Shown piece after piece: positions 21,303-31,529 of a stretch of 64,000 bases of DNA. Below the pieces are notes generated by a model. It made no database searches and was not told the origin of the DNA. It saw nothing but the letters and a program-made list of their open reading frames with translations. The stretch comes from Myxocyprinus asiaticus (Eukaryota > Chordata > Actinopteri > Cypriniformes > Catostomidae). The position numbers and the translations under genes were made by a program. The DNA lies in the NCBI RefSeq assembly GCF_019703515.2, contig NC_059351.1, positions 14,759,501 to 14,823,500 of the forward strand. Direction: 5' to 3'. How positions within the stretch are numbered: position 1 is the first letter of the stretch; every line of letters starts with the position of its first letter.

Positions 21303-23670
21303 AACCTTTTTATTAAAGGGTCAAAATTAACTTAGACAAATTTGCTGGGAATAAAATCCCCAAATACTTAATACCCTGTTTGGGCCACTGGAAGGCGCCC
21401 GGCTGGAAAGCCGTTTCTGGGCAGTACGCTGTCATCGCCAAAGCTTCGGATTTAGACCAATTGACTTTGTATCCTGAGAACTTGGAAAAGGAATTAATAA
21501 TTCTGTGGAGGCAAGGCATAGATCTAGTAGGTTCAGAGACAAATAATAAAATATCATCTGCGTAAAGCAGAAGCTTATGTGCCACACCTCCCACTGTCAC
21601 CCCTGGAAAATCATCCTCCTTTCTTATCATGGCTGTTAATGTTTCCAGGGCAAAAAAGAACAATAATGGGGAAAGGGGGTAACCCTGCCGAGTGCCCCTA
21701 TTCAGAGTAAAATCATCTGAAATGAATCCATTTGTTTGTACCGCTGCTATAGGGTGTTTATAAAGTAACTTAATCCAACCAATAAATGTACTCCCGAACC
21801 CATACATTTCCAAAATCTTAAAAAGATAATCCCATTCTACCATAACAAACGCCTTTTCGGCATCAAGTGAGATGACAGTGACCAGAGATTGTTCATTCGC
21901 CACTGACCACATGATATTGATGAGATGCCTGATGTTATCAGAAGAGCTGCAGCCCCGAATAAACCCCACCTGATCTATATGTATAAGAGATGTCATAACT
22001 TTACTTAATTGGTTAGCCAAAATTTTTGACAATATTTTACATCTAGTTGGATCAGGGAAATTGGATGGTAACTTTTACACTCACTTGGATCTTTGTCCTT
22101 TTTAAGAATCAGACTGATCCGGGCTTGTGTCATGGTTGGAGGAAGTTTTCCCTTCTTTAATGATTCAGTATAAACTTCTAACAAAAGTGGAGCCAGTTCT
22201 GTAGCATAAGATCTAAAAACTTCTGCGGCAAAACCATCTGGCCCCGGAGCCTTGCCTGTAGGTAGGGACTTAATTACCTCTTCAAGCTCCTCCAAGGTTA
22301 TCTCAGAATCAAGAGAGTTTTTTTGCTCAATCGTCAGTATAGGAAGGTCTAATGGTTCCACAAAGTTTCTAATATCTTCATCAGTAGACGAAGGCATGGA
22401 ACTATAAAGATCAATATAGAATTCTTTAAAGGCATTATTAATATCAATGGCTGAGGTAAATATTTCACCACCAGCAGATTTCACTGAGGGAATGGTAGAA
22501 AAAGACTCTCTCTGCTTTATATATCTAGCCAAAAGCTTCCCTGCTTTGTCACCCGACTCAAAGTATGACTGTCTTGCCCTGAATAACCAAAACTCCACTT
22601 TCCGCAACAAAATAGTATTATATCTATATTTCAATCGGGTCAGTTCTCTGAGGCCATCATATGACATACGGTGCTTCAGCTCTGCCTCTGCACTTTTAAT
22701 ATTTCCTTCCAACTCCACTAGTTCTCGTGCTTTGGATTTTTTGATGAATGAGGCATATTGTATGATCCGGCCCCTAAGAACCGCTTTAAGTGCCTCCCAA
22801 GCCACGCCCACAGAGGATACTGAGGACCAGTTGGTCTCCATATAAACATTGATTTCAGTCTTTAACATTTGTAGGAAATCAGGATTTTGCAGAAGGGATA
22901 CATTAAGGTGCCAACTATATGATTTCTTTTTCTCTATATGTGGCATCACCTCTAAACTCACCAGGGTGTGATCTGAGACTAAAATGTTTCCAATTGAGCA
23001 ATCAACAACAGATGAAATTAGGGATTTGGATATAAAAAAAATCTATTCTAGAATAAATCTTATGGACTGATGAAAAAAATGTATAGTCCCTACCGGATGG
23101 GTTCAAAGGTCTACAAATATCTGTAAGACCAAGATTTTTACACATCCTGTGAAGCGTCAGTGTTGCTCTGGTGGGTTTACACACTTTTGCTTCACTGTGA
23201 TCAAGCACTGACTCCATCAAAAGATTAAGGTCTCCACCCAATATTATATCATGAGGGGTGCCAGCGGCTTGCAACATCCCTTCAAGATCTACAAAAAAGT
23301 ACTGATCATCAGCGTTAGGTGCATAAATATTAGCCAAAATCAGACTTTGCTCTTGAATTTCAGCTAAAACATTAATTACGCTTCCTAATTTATCTTTAGT
23401 CTGTTTGAGACATTTGAATTGTAGACGTTTATTTACCAATATAATAACTCCCTTGCTCTTACTTGAGCCAACACTAAAAAAAACATGTCCACCCCATATC
23501 TTCCCAAATATTTCCGCTTCCTGCGGGGAGAGATGTGTTTCTTGAAGAAACACTATATCATATTTCTTACGTTTAAGAAAAGAAATAACCTTCCTTCATT
23601 TTTTGGGGTGCCCCAACCCATTTACATTCCATGTGGAGAGAGATAGTACACTCATATTAACATTTGACAT
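21303..23670 (-). pseudogene. L1 copy D ORF2: endonuclease and RT with intact YADD
   Basis: The ATG at 23670-23668 starts the protein. A frameshift or stop follows the STWNVNGLGHP motif, and 23553-23002 then carries the endonuclease (FLQETHLSPQEAE, NIYAPNADDQ, GGDLN). 22961-22005 covers the linker and RT fingers (LPTGKAPGPDGFAAEVF), and 22032-21313 the palm with RGTRQGYPLSPLLF and LLYADDILLFVS. This is the only L1 copy here that keeps YADD. The C-terminal third is absent because the tandem-duplication junction cuts in at about 21303. About three frame disruptions are visible. Confidence 0.88.
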
Positions 23671-24616
23671 TTTGATATAGTAGAAAAAATTAATTGTGTG
23701 TCAAAAACAAAATTATACAGACCACATTCCCCAATAGTGAAACAATCAAACCCCGAACATCTCCCCGAACAAAACAAACAGAAAAAAGAAAATGTGCACA
23801 TTAACCCCACGAACGAAAGCGCCAACTGGCGACAATCTCTCTAAACTCAAAATCTCCATGAACGCCCACGAGAGCCCATGACAACTTTGCCATCGTATTG
23901 CTCAATTTTGCCTCACAAATTTATGAAGTAAAATTACATAACAGAAAATACTTTGTAAAATAAACCCAATCAATATGAAGAATGAACACAAAGAATGTGT
24001 AGATTCATTCACAGAACTGTCTCAAATGTGTGATCTTCCACAAAACAAATTCCAGCCGATATAAAACCGTTCAGATTCCTCGGACAGACAAACGAATGAT
24101 CAGTGAGCCAGCTGTTATGATTTCAGCGGATGACGTAATCATTCCAATGTCCCGTAAAAAAACTCAACAAAACAAACTACAGCCAGCAGGAGGAATAAGC
24201 ATGAAGAACGAAAGATTAATCCACAGCTGTTCCAAATGAGTGTTATTCAATAAAATAAGCTCCAGTCGCTAGGCGGAACCAACACAAAAAGAAACAAAAC
24301 CGGCATCCCGGTTCCCCGGATGGTCGAGTCAATTCACTCAGAGGCCGTATAAACATATATACCATGACTTACACAATCCGTCAGCTTTATAAAAGACATC
24401 CTTTGTGTGAGCATGTGGATATTTTGTGGTCATCCGTAGTGTCCACTCTCAAACTGGCAGGGAACTTCAATGCAAAAGTTTCTTTAAGGAAAAGTGTTAT
24501 TCACAAAACAAGCTCCAGCCGCTCGGGGGAGCCAACGCAAAAAACCCAAAATGTCGCCCAGCTTCCTCAAGAGTAAGTATAGCGAGTTGACCCACTCACA
24601 TGAGAAACATCCAACA
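23671..24616 (-). other. ORF1-ORF2 spacer of L1 copy D, built of degenerate repeats
   Basis: About 950 bp of non-coding sequence separates the ORF1 stop from ORF2. It contains at least three diverged units with a core like AACAAGCTCCAGCCGCT (near 24040, 24250 and 24508), and a second, decayed version of the ORF1 3' end (near 24390-24490). Copy F has the same arrangement at 54863-55725. Confidence 0.7.
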
Positions 24617-25095
24617 GTTTACTCAGTCATTGATTCTATAAAACACATTGCCAGATTTGGACATGTAAATACTTTGCGACCGACCTTCATTTCTATTCTT
24701 AGTTTGGCCGGGAACATCAGAGCAAATGAGATCTTTTTCTGATGCAAGAGTTTCGTACATTCCTTGAACCGATCGCGTTTCTCTCTTGTCGAGTTCGCAA
24801 AGTCCGGGAACAAGAAAATATTATGGTTCTTCCAAGAAAGCTTCCCTTTGCTCCTCGCCTGGCGCAACACAAGATCTTTATCGGATGATTTCAGAAATCT
24901 GGCCAGAATTGATCGGGGCCTATCTCCCTCAGCAGATCTGTGAGCTGGGACTCTGTGAGCTCGCTCGATTTCCAGCTTGTGGCCAGTTATGTCGAGCAGA
25001 CTCGGGAAAAACTCATCTAGGAATTTCACCATATCTCTGCCCTCCTCATGCTCAGGAATTCCAACAATTCGAACATTATTCCTGCGGCTTCTATT
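24617..25095 (-). pseudogene. L1 copy D ORF1, C-terminal part
   Basis: This is the continuation of ORF1 after the LTR-element insertion. It carries the RNA-binding core (NNVRIVGIPEHEEGRDMV, LEIERAHRVP) and the C-terminal domain (KFKE-type segment, SFALMFPAKLRIE), and ends at a TAA near 24617. It belongs to the L1 ORF1p (Transposase_22) family. The upstream part of the same gene is at 27612-27985. Confidence 0.88.
25091..25095. repeat. 5-bp target duplication of the LTR element (left)
   Basis: CTATT, repeated at 27612-27616. L1 copy F has a single CTATT at the homologous place (near 56167). Confidence 0.9.
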
Positions 25096-25525
25096 TGTAA
25101 CGTATGCTGGCTGCTGACAATGATGACGATGACGAAGATGATGTGAAGATGAAGAACCCAAGTGCAGTTTATTTACAAACGTGAACCAGTAACCCTGACT
25201 ACAAAACAAAACATGAACATGGACTAAACTATAACCTGACTAGACTTGACTTGACTATGGCTTGACAAACACATACAATCACATTCAATACTTGACAACT
25301 AGACAATGAAAACATGAGGGCTTAAATACAAGACATGGGAGAACATAAACCAATGAACAATCAGAACTGATAACAAGCTAATTAAACAATAAACCAATGA
25401 AAACATGACACATGAACATGGAGGGAAAACAGGAATCACATGACAAGGGAAACAGGAACACATGACATGAAACAGGAACTAGAATTTCAAAATAAAAGAC
25501 ATGAATCAAAAGAATACACATGACA
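25096..25525 (-). repeat. 3' LTR of the gag-only element
   Basis: 430 bp, TG...CA when read on the minus strand, adjacent to a G-rich purine tract (AGTGGGGGGGATA) at 25537-25526. Confidence 0.93.
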
Positions 25526-25899
25526 TATCCCCCCCACTAAGAGGTGGCTCCTGACACCCCAACACATAAACAAAACACGTAAAACATGACATAATTCAAA
25601 GTTCTGTAGGGAGCGGGGGGGTGGGGGGTGGGGGGGATGTCTTGAGGCATGGGGCGTGGCGTGGCGAGAAAGGGCGAGGGGCATGGGACCAGGGCAAAGT
25701 CCGTGGGGGGTGAAGCCATGAGGGGCTCGAGGGGCGGAGCCATGGAAGGTGGAGCCGTGAGAGACTCGAGGGGCAGAGCCATGGAACGTAGTGCCCGGAG
25801 AGTAGCCGAAGACTCGAAGGGCCAGGGTGGAGCTGATGGCAGGGAGGACCAAGGCGGTGCTGGAGGCTCGGAGCAAGGCGGAGCTGAGGGATCGGAAGA

Positions 25900-27165
25900 C
25901 TAAGGTGGAGCCGGTGGGACTGAGGACCAAGGTGGAGCCATAGGGAAGGAGGTCCCTGGTGAAGCTGACAGATTGGAGGGACGAGGCGCAGCCAGAGGAT
26001 CGGAGAGCCAAAGCGGAGTCAGGTGACCAACAGACCAAGGAGGAGCCGGAGGGACGAGGGACCCCGGCACAGCCGACAGGCTGAAGGACCGTAGTGGAGC
26101 CGAGGGACAGCCGAGCTGAGGCAATGTCGAGGGACCGACAGGCCAAGGCGAAGTCCAGGGCTCTGAGGGTCCAGGTGGGATTGGAGGGCCGAAAGTTCCC
26201 CTTGCCTGCTCAGGAGAACTAAGGGTGGGTATAAGGACGGGAACCATCTCCAGGTCCCACTGCTCAGGTGTGGCTGTGACATGGCATGGAGCAGGCTGAG
26301 GCATTGCTGTGACGTGGCATGGAGCAGGCTGAGGCGTCGCTGTGACGTGGCATGGAGCAGGCTGAGGCGTTGCTGTGATGTGGCATGGAGCAGGCTGAGG
26401 TGTTGCTGTGACATGGCATGGAGCAGGCTGAGGCGTTGCTGTGATGTGGCATGGAGCAGGCTGAGGCGTTGCTGTGACGTGGCGCTCTGGCTCGGCGGCG
26501 GCCATGTCGTGGACCTCTGGCTCGGCGGCGGCCATGTCGTGGACCTCTGGCTCGGCGGCGGCCATGTCGTGGACCTCTGGCTCGGCGGCGGCCATGTCGT
26601 GGAACTCTGGCTCGGTGGCGGCCATGACATGGAACTCTGGCTCGGCGGCGGCCGTGACGTGGACCTCTGGCTCGGCGGCGGCCGTGACGTGGACCTCTGG
26701 CTCGGCGGCGGCCGTGACGTGGAACTCTTGCTCGGCGGCGGCCATGACGTGGAACTCTGGCTCGGCGGCGGCCATGACGTGGAACTCTGGCTCGGCGGCG
26801 GCCATGACGTGGAACTCTGGCTCGGCGGCGGCCATGACGTGGAACTCTGGCTCGGCGGCGGCCATGACGTGGAACTCTGGCTCGGCGGCAATGACGTGGA
26901 ACTCTGGCTCGGCATCTGCCTCCCCCACAGTGAATGGGGAACCGATGAACCGTAGATCGAGGTCGATATATTGAGCCAGGCTGAGGGAACTGCGACCGCC
27001 AGACATCAAAAAAGAAATGGACTCATTCAGACCAAATCTAAAACAGTCTTTGAGGGCAACCTCATTAAAGTCCACCTGGCTGGCTAGACCGCAGAAGTCC
27101 TCAACATAGTCCTCCAGGGGACGATTCCCCTGACGTAGGCGCAGAAGTAAAACTGCTGGATTCAT
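25900..27165 (-). CDS. Gag-like protein with a tandem-repeat middle region
   Basis: 421 codons open without interruption from the ATG at 27165, 16 bp after the 5' LTR. Residues 1-85 or so form a retroviral-type gag fragment (MNPAVLLLRLRQGNRPLEDY, then FRFGLNESISFLMSGG). About residues 88-225 are imperfect repeats of a 10-residue AEPEFHVMAA unit. About residues 230-300 are six 11-residue units around QPAPCHVTATP. The remainder is Pro/Ser-rich. No zinc knuckle, protease or polymerase was found. A second Pro-rich frame (26146-25487) may continue it after a frameshift. I am confident it is an element gene. Whether the protein is made or functional is unknown. Confidence 0.75.
   Translation of the reverse strand: MNPAVLLLRLRQGNRPLEDYVEDFCGLASQVDFNEVALKDCFRFGLNESISFLMSGGRSSLSLAQYIDLDLRFIGSPFTVGEADAEPEFHVIAAEPEFHVMAAAEPEFHVMAAAEPEFHVMAAAEPEFHVMAAAEPEFHVMAAAEQEFHVTAAAEPEVHVTAAAEPEVHVTAAAEPEFHVMAATEPEFHDMAAAEPEVHDMAAAEPEVHDMAAAEPEVHDMAAAEPERHVTATPQPAPCHITATPQPAPCHVTATPQPAPCHITATPQPAPCHVTATPQPAPCHVTAMPQPAPCHVTATPEQWDLEMVPVLIPTLSSPEQARGTFGPPIPPGPSEPWTSPWPVGPSTLPQLGCPSAPLRSFSLSAVPGSLVPPAPPWSVGHLTPLWLSDPLAAPRPSNLSASPGTSFPMAPPWSSVPPAPP
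26273..26470. repeat. Minisatellite, six 33-bp units
   Basis: Six exact-length units starting GCTGTGACxTGGCATGGAGC at 26273, 26306, 26339, 26372, 26405 and 26438. The unit length keeps the gag-like frame open and encodes an 11-residue repeat on the minus strand. Confidence 0.95.
26491..26907. repeat. Minisatellite, about fourteen 30-bp units
   Basis: Units read CTCGGCGGCGGCCATGxCGT plus GGAxCTCTGG on the plus strand. Thirteen are full length from 26491 to 26880, and a 27-bp unit follows. All lengths are multiples of three, so the 10-residue coding repeat on the minus strand stays in frame. Confidence 0.95.
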
Positions 27166-27181
27166 GGTTGGTCAAGTATTC

Positions 27182-27611
27182 TGTAACATATGCTGGCTGC
27201 TGACAATGATGACGACGACGAAGATGACGTGAAGATGAAGAACCCAAGTGCAGTTTATTTACAAACGTGAACCAGTAACCCTGACTACAAAACAAAACAT
27301 GAACATGGACTAAACTATAACTTGACTTGACTTGACTTGACTATTGCTTGACAAACACATAAAATCACATTCAATACTTGACAACTAGACAATGAAAACA
27401 TGAGGGCTTAAATACAAGACATGGGAGAACATAAACCAATGAACAAACAGAACTGATAACAAGCTAATTAAACAATAAACCAATGAAAACATGACACATG
27501 AACATGGAGGGAAAACAGGAATCACATGACAAGGGAAACAGGAACACATGACATGAAACAGGAACTAGAATTTCAAAATAAAAGACATGAATCAACGGAA
27601 TACACATGACA
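27182..27611 (-). repeat. 5' LTR of the gag-only element
   Basis: 430 bp, nearly identical to the 3' LTR. It is followed on the minus strand by GAATACTTGACCAACC and then the gag ATG. Confidence 0.93.
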
Positions 27612-27985
27612 CTATTCTCAAGATCTTCAAGCTTTTCAAGGAGATGTTCCAAATCAACTTTGGTCACGGGCGGATTAGCGGTCAATTCCCTCTCTGAAGA
27701 TTCCAGAAAATCGATTCGTCTCTCAACATCAGTCACTCTTATGACTAACTCAGAGAATTTTATTTCCATCGCCGTAATTGATCGACGTATTACAGCGAGA
27801 TCCTCCAAGTCAGCAAGAACCTTCTCCAACATCAACGACATGTTGGACAACTGATGCTGGATCTCCTTTCCCGCCGCACCATCCAAATCGAGTTCCAGGT
27901 CTGTAGGTCTGTCGGGGCTTTCATCCTGAACACGTAAGTATCTTTTAATGTCTCCAGAGCCCGAGGATTTTGACATTTTTGCCAT
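27612..27985 (-). pseudogene. L1 copy D ORF1, N-terminal part
   Basis: The ATG at 27985-27983 starts MAKMSKSSGSGDIKRYL. A predicted coiled coil follows (LSNMSLMLEKVLADLEDLAV, later VERRIDFLESSEREL), up to the LTR-element insertion at 27612. Both Arg codons before SITAMEIK are intact here, whereas copy F has Cys and a stop. With 24617-25095 it forms an ORF1 interrupted only by the LTR element and any small indels. Confidence 0.88.
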
Positions 27986-28123
27986 GTTTTGCATCAAAGA
28001 GCAATTGTGTAACTGGGTGTATCAAATTCACCAGATTATAACATGAAAATAATTGAAAATTTAGTAAAGTGCGCAGAGCTCGTCACTCACACGTCTGCTC
28101 CTTGCATGGCGTCATGTGACCCC
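27986..28123 (-). promoter_or_regulatory. L1 copy D 5' UTR (internal promoter expected here)
   Basis: About 140 bp between the L1 5' end and the ORF1 ATG, shared with copies B and F (GAGCTCTGCGCAC, then GTGTGAGTGACGAG). LINE promoters lie in the 5' UTR, so this short stretch is the candidate. No specific element was identified. Confidence 0.5.
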
Positions 28124-28135
28124 GTATCTTGTCAT
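28124..28135. repeat. Right target-site duplication of the L1 C/D insertion
   Basis: GTATCTTGTCAT, identical to 15796-15807. Confidence 0.8.
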
Positions 28136-28164
28136 GTTGTTATGTTGATGAGAAATTAAATTAT

Positions 28165-28549
28165 CTTCGCACTCAAACCAGTAATATCTGTTTGAGTTAA
28201 CAGAAAATACCCTATAGGCTTTTGTGCTTGTATGCAAATCACCTTGTACAAGTTTTAAGAGTGTGTGCAGAGGGTTAACTCCTCTATTTTCTATGTAAGT
28301 CTAATCAAAAGCCTGAGTAAGAAGAGTTTTTATTTGTTGGATAAACTGAAGAAAAAAAAACTTTTAATGTTTTTAAATAATTTTACCTTTGCTAAGGTAG
28401 ATCTTTGAAGGAGGAGCATTTTTATTTTTATTTTACTTTATTCCAGTTCTCGACCTGAAAACCAAAATAGGTCTAGAATACCAGGTGAGAGCTACTCCTT
28501 AGCATTCCCATTAATCTCAGTGGAATTTGCTCAGCTGGTTCATTTCATT
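28165..28549. repeat. Duplicated flank S2 (uninterrupted)
   Basis: This is the native right flank of the L1 insertion. S1 (18303-18516 plus 21112-21294) is its duplicate. S2 contains the unfilled hAT target AATTTTAC. Confidence 0.85.
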
Positions 28550-29169
28550 TCGTCAGAATACACAGCTGAGTGGAGAAAGATGTTACCTACTTAAAATCCA
28601 TGTAGTGGTAACCCAAGAGGTACTGTAGAATGCTACTGAAATCAAAATGCACCATAGAGCGCAACAGTCTGTTTCCATACATAAAAATCCCATTCATTTT
28701 CTCCTTAGGGGATATACCATAACTTGTACACCTTTACAGACAGACCTAACGTGAGCTCTGAGGTTGTTAATCGATGGTATATGCTTCTGCTGAAGCCATC
28801 TGTCTGTGTTATTTTTTCTTCATTTAAAAACAATCATGTTTAATAGCGGAATTTCTGATGAGTTACACTATCCATGTTCCTGAAGGGAAATGATCCATCA
28901 ATCAGAGAATCAAGTCGAACAAAGCGCACCAAAAGAGATATGCAGTGACCGACCACTCCTGTGATGCACTGTGAATGACGCAATTGAGTCTTTGTACACT
29001 CTCAAACTACTTCTTTGTATATTTGAATATTTTGCAATAGAATCAACAAATTTTAATCAATAGGTTTATATTTTTACATGATCACATGACAATTACTGAT
29101 TCGATTTCGCCATTCACATTACTTCATCATGGGATTGTAGCAGCCTGATCTCACAGTGAATTCAGAAAG
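28550..29169. other. Intergenic sequence, nothing recognised
   Basis: AT-rich unique-looking DNA. I saw no coding exon with splice sites and no transposon ends. Confidence 0.6.
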
Positions 29170-29545
29170 AGTTAAAGGAATAGTTCACCCAAAAAAAGAA
29201 AATTCTCTCACCATCCTCATGCCATCCCTGGTGTGTATGACTTTCTTTCTTCACCAGAACACATTTGAAGAAAAATAGAAAACTATCTCAGCTCAGTAGG
29301 TCCTTTAAATGCAAGTGGATGGTGATCAGACATTTGAAGCTCCAAAAATCACAGACAGTTAGCATAAACATCATTGATATGACTCCAGCGGTTAAATTAA
29401 TATCTTCTAAAGAGATACGATCACTTTTGGTATGAAAAAGATCAATATTTAAGTACTTTTTAACTATAAACCATCGCTTCCAGTCAGCAGCAGCATACGC
29501 ATTCGCGAGAGTGCTGAGGTCATGTGGTCTTTCTTGTGACAAATT
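29170..29545 (+). repeat. Cyprinid-type dispersed repeat with TTCACCCA end, copy 1
   Basis: It starts AAAGGAATAGTTCACCCA and continues with CTCACCATCCTCATGCCATC, GTGTATGACTTTCTTTCTTC, CAGCTCAGTAGGTCC and CATTTGAAGCTCC. This is a very common non-autonomous DNA repeat of cyprinid genomes, as I recall it. A second, reverse-oriented copy lies at 49845-50010. Confidence 0.8.
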
Positions 29546-29959
29546 TGCATTGGCATGTTATGGACATAATCTCATGTTTTTCTCTCGGTTGAGACATCCA
29601 GGATAAGCACAAAAACGCGTACAGCAAACTGGAAGGCAACCACACTCCTGACACATGGGCAGAGATTGGCAACCAAACAGATACACGAGACAGGACCAAC
29701 TAGGCAGAGAGAGTGAGGTAAATACTTCACATCAAACAACAATCTAGCAAAGATACTGAGAACACAAAGGGCTTAAGTAGGGAGTGAATCAGTGGAGAAC
29801 CAGGTGCTTCTAGCACATTAATTAGTGGCATGATCAGCGTTCCCCTGGCAACAATCAATGTTCCCATGGAAACACTGATCATGCATGCCGACAGTGCCTG
29901 CGAGATATGACAGAGAGAAAATAACAAAACACACAGAGCAAACCGACAAACTCACTGGA
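29546..29959. other. Sequence of unclear origin before the DIRS element
   Basis: No coding sequence was recognised. The composition and phrases such as GGGCTTAAGTAGGGAGTGAATC resemble LTR-retroelement flanks, but no paired repeat was found. Confidence 0.4.
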
Positions 29960-30349
29960 GCCGTGACAATTTCTTCAGAATTTTCTTCCTTCAAGACTGC
30001 AAACTTCGTCTTGGAACCCTTTCTGCTTCACTGTCGATATACACCTACAGCAGACGGAACTTCTCTGCGAGATGCGAACAGGACGACTTGTCGCCTGTGC
30101 TTAGAACCTGCACCGAGAGGCTTTCCACTTCCCTGTATGTTCCGGTGAAGAGTTCTCCACATCGCCATTGAAGACTCTCTCGGTAAACGGGTTCTTCGCT
30201 TCAGAAGCCTGTCGCTGATCTACGTGGAGCTTCAGCAAAACTCCTACTTGCTTCCCACAGTGCTCCGACTGGAGTTACTGTATCCTTTATGTATATATAC
30301 AATATTAACTCTCCACGAGAGCCGCTTGCGTGATACGCATCTTTTTAAA

Positions 30350-31118
30350 GATGTCGTTCCGCAAGTTTTTCTTATGCGAACGGCACATTCCTCCACCTCA
30401 TGAGCACGAGAGCTGTGTTCACTGCTTGGGCCGCACCCACGCACAAGCAGCTCTCATGGAGACAGATTGCCCTCACTGACTCTCCAGATGGTGAGCTCTA
30501 GGATTGACCTCGTTCTGAGGGAAGATCTGGCCTCTCGTACCCTCCCACCCTCCTCTTCTGTGTTAAGTCTCGAGGGACCACATAAGGAGGCATGGCGGGG
30601 TAGTGAAGTTGAGCTGTAAGAAATAGAGGAGGATCTCACGCCGGCACAAGCCCTGCGAGCCCCCCGAACTTCCGATCTAATGTCCTCGCCTGTGCAATAT
30701 GTGTGTGATGAGCTCCGGCCCTACTTTTCACGCACTCAGGTCGGAGATGTTCCTTTAGGTCCTCACTAAAATGGACCACACCGAGGAAAAAGGCTACTCA
30801 AAGCTTCCCCCACTGGAACAGGCGGTCACAGGCCCCGATCCAGAGCTGTTCAAAGAGCTCCACACCACTACAGATTTGGCGTTGCGAGCCATGAAAGCTA
30901 CCGCTCAGGCCATCGGCAAAGCAATGAGCAGCCTAGTGGTTCGGGACCAGCACATTTGGCTAACTCTCAAGGAGATGTGTGATGCAGAGAAAGCCACCCT
31001 CCTCGACACCCCAGTGTCGCCCGACTGTCTCTTTGGCAAAGCTGTGGAAGGCTTTTTAGAGTGTTTCATTGTGGCACAAAAGCAGTCTCAAGTGTTGAAA
31101 CATTTTCTGCAAAAGTAG
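30350..31118 (+). pseudogene. DIRS ORF1 (gag-like), broken
   Basis: The start carries a Cys/His cluster (FLCERHIPPPHEHESCVHC, later CPHC) typical of fish DIRS ORF1 proteins. Stops follow between 30480 and 30770. The frame reopens at 30771-31118 with a helical segment (FKELHTTTDLALRAMKATAQ) and a C-terminal part (DCLFGKAVEGFLECF). ORF1 proteins are presumed to package element RNA. Confidence 0.7.
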
Positions 31119-31529
31119 CACTTTCCCTTTCCTGGCATGCTCCAGATCTAATTCCGGTCAGCGGCCAACAAAGAATCCATTTCTCACTGCCCTAGCACAG
31201 CTGTGAGCTACTACTGAGCTGTCTGCGAAGCCACGTAAACTGTAGCCCAAGCGTAAGCACCCACCGTCTCAGCGCGAAAAACGCGCAGATGGAAAATCCT
31301 GGCCGGGCAGCAGAAACGTTCCTGACATGCCCAGCCCCGTGAAGAGGAGCCCAGAGCTCGCCGTTATTCAAGGCCCAGAGCTGAAGAAGGCTCGATTTGA
31401 GGCACACAGTGTTTCTCCCCTCTTCCCCAATACTGTTCACTGGGAACGGGACATTGTTAAAAATGTTGCTTCTGTGTGTATTGCTCAAACAGAGTTGTTC
31501 TCACAAAAGAGAAAAAAGTGCCCTTTGTA

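Larger units (their letters stand above)
25096..27611 (-). mobile_element. Gag-only (non-autonomous) LTR retrotransposon
   Basis: Two 430-bp direct repeats (25096-25525 and 27182-27611), with about ten differences by eye, bracket only 1,656 bp. They start TGT and end ACA, and a perfect 5-bp target duplication flanks the element. A purine tract lies immediately upstream of the 3' LTR (minus orientation, 25537-25526). The interior holds a gag-like ORF and no protease, RT or integrase, so the element must borrow enzymes from a relative. It interrupts L1 copy D ORF1. The gag start codon lies only 16 bp from the 5' LTR, and no standard TGG-starting primer-binding site is obvious. Confidence 0.93.
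15808..28123 (-). mobile_element. Single L1 insertion expanded by internal tandem duplication (copies C and D)
   Basis: The left boundary is an L1 3' end and the right boundary an L1 5' end, and the two are bracketed by the same 12-bp target duplication. Inside are L1 copy C (15808-about 18300), a piece of flanking DNA (S1, 18303-21294, split by a hAT), then L1 copy D (21303-28123), which starts again in mid-ORF2. The same flanking DNA recurs as S2 (28165-28549) beyond copy D. This fits one L1 insertion followed by a tandem duplication from mid-ORF2 (near 17364 in copy C) to the end of S. Copy C later lost most of its 5' half. The hAT (18525-21111) and an LTR element (25096-27611) arrived afterwards. 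Confidence 0.8.

Noticed and set aside
26491..26907. Regular 30-bp repeats, CRISPR-like at first sight
   Set aside because: Units are directly adjacent with no spacers, and the array is coding within an LTR element of a vertebrate genome.
25649..26974. Plus-strand ORFs of up to 224 codons (LWLGGGHDVE-type repeats)
   Set aside because: They are antisense shadows of the in-frame minisatellite in the minus-strand gag-like ORF. Repeats of 30/33 bp keep all frames open.
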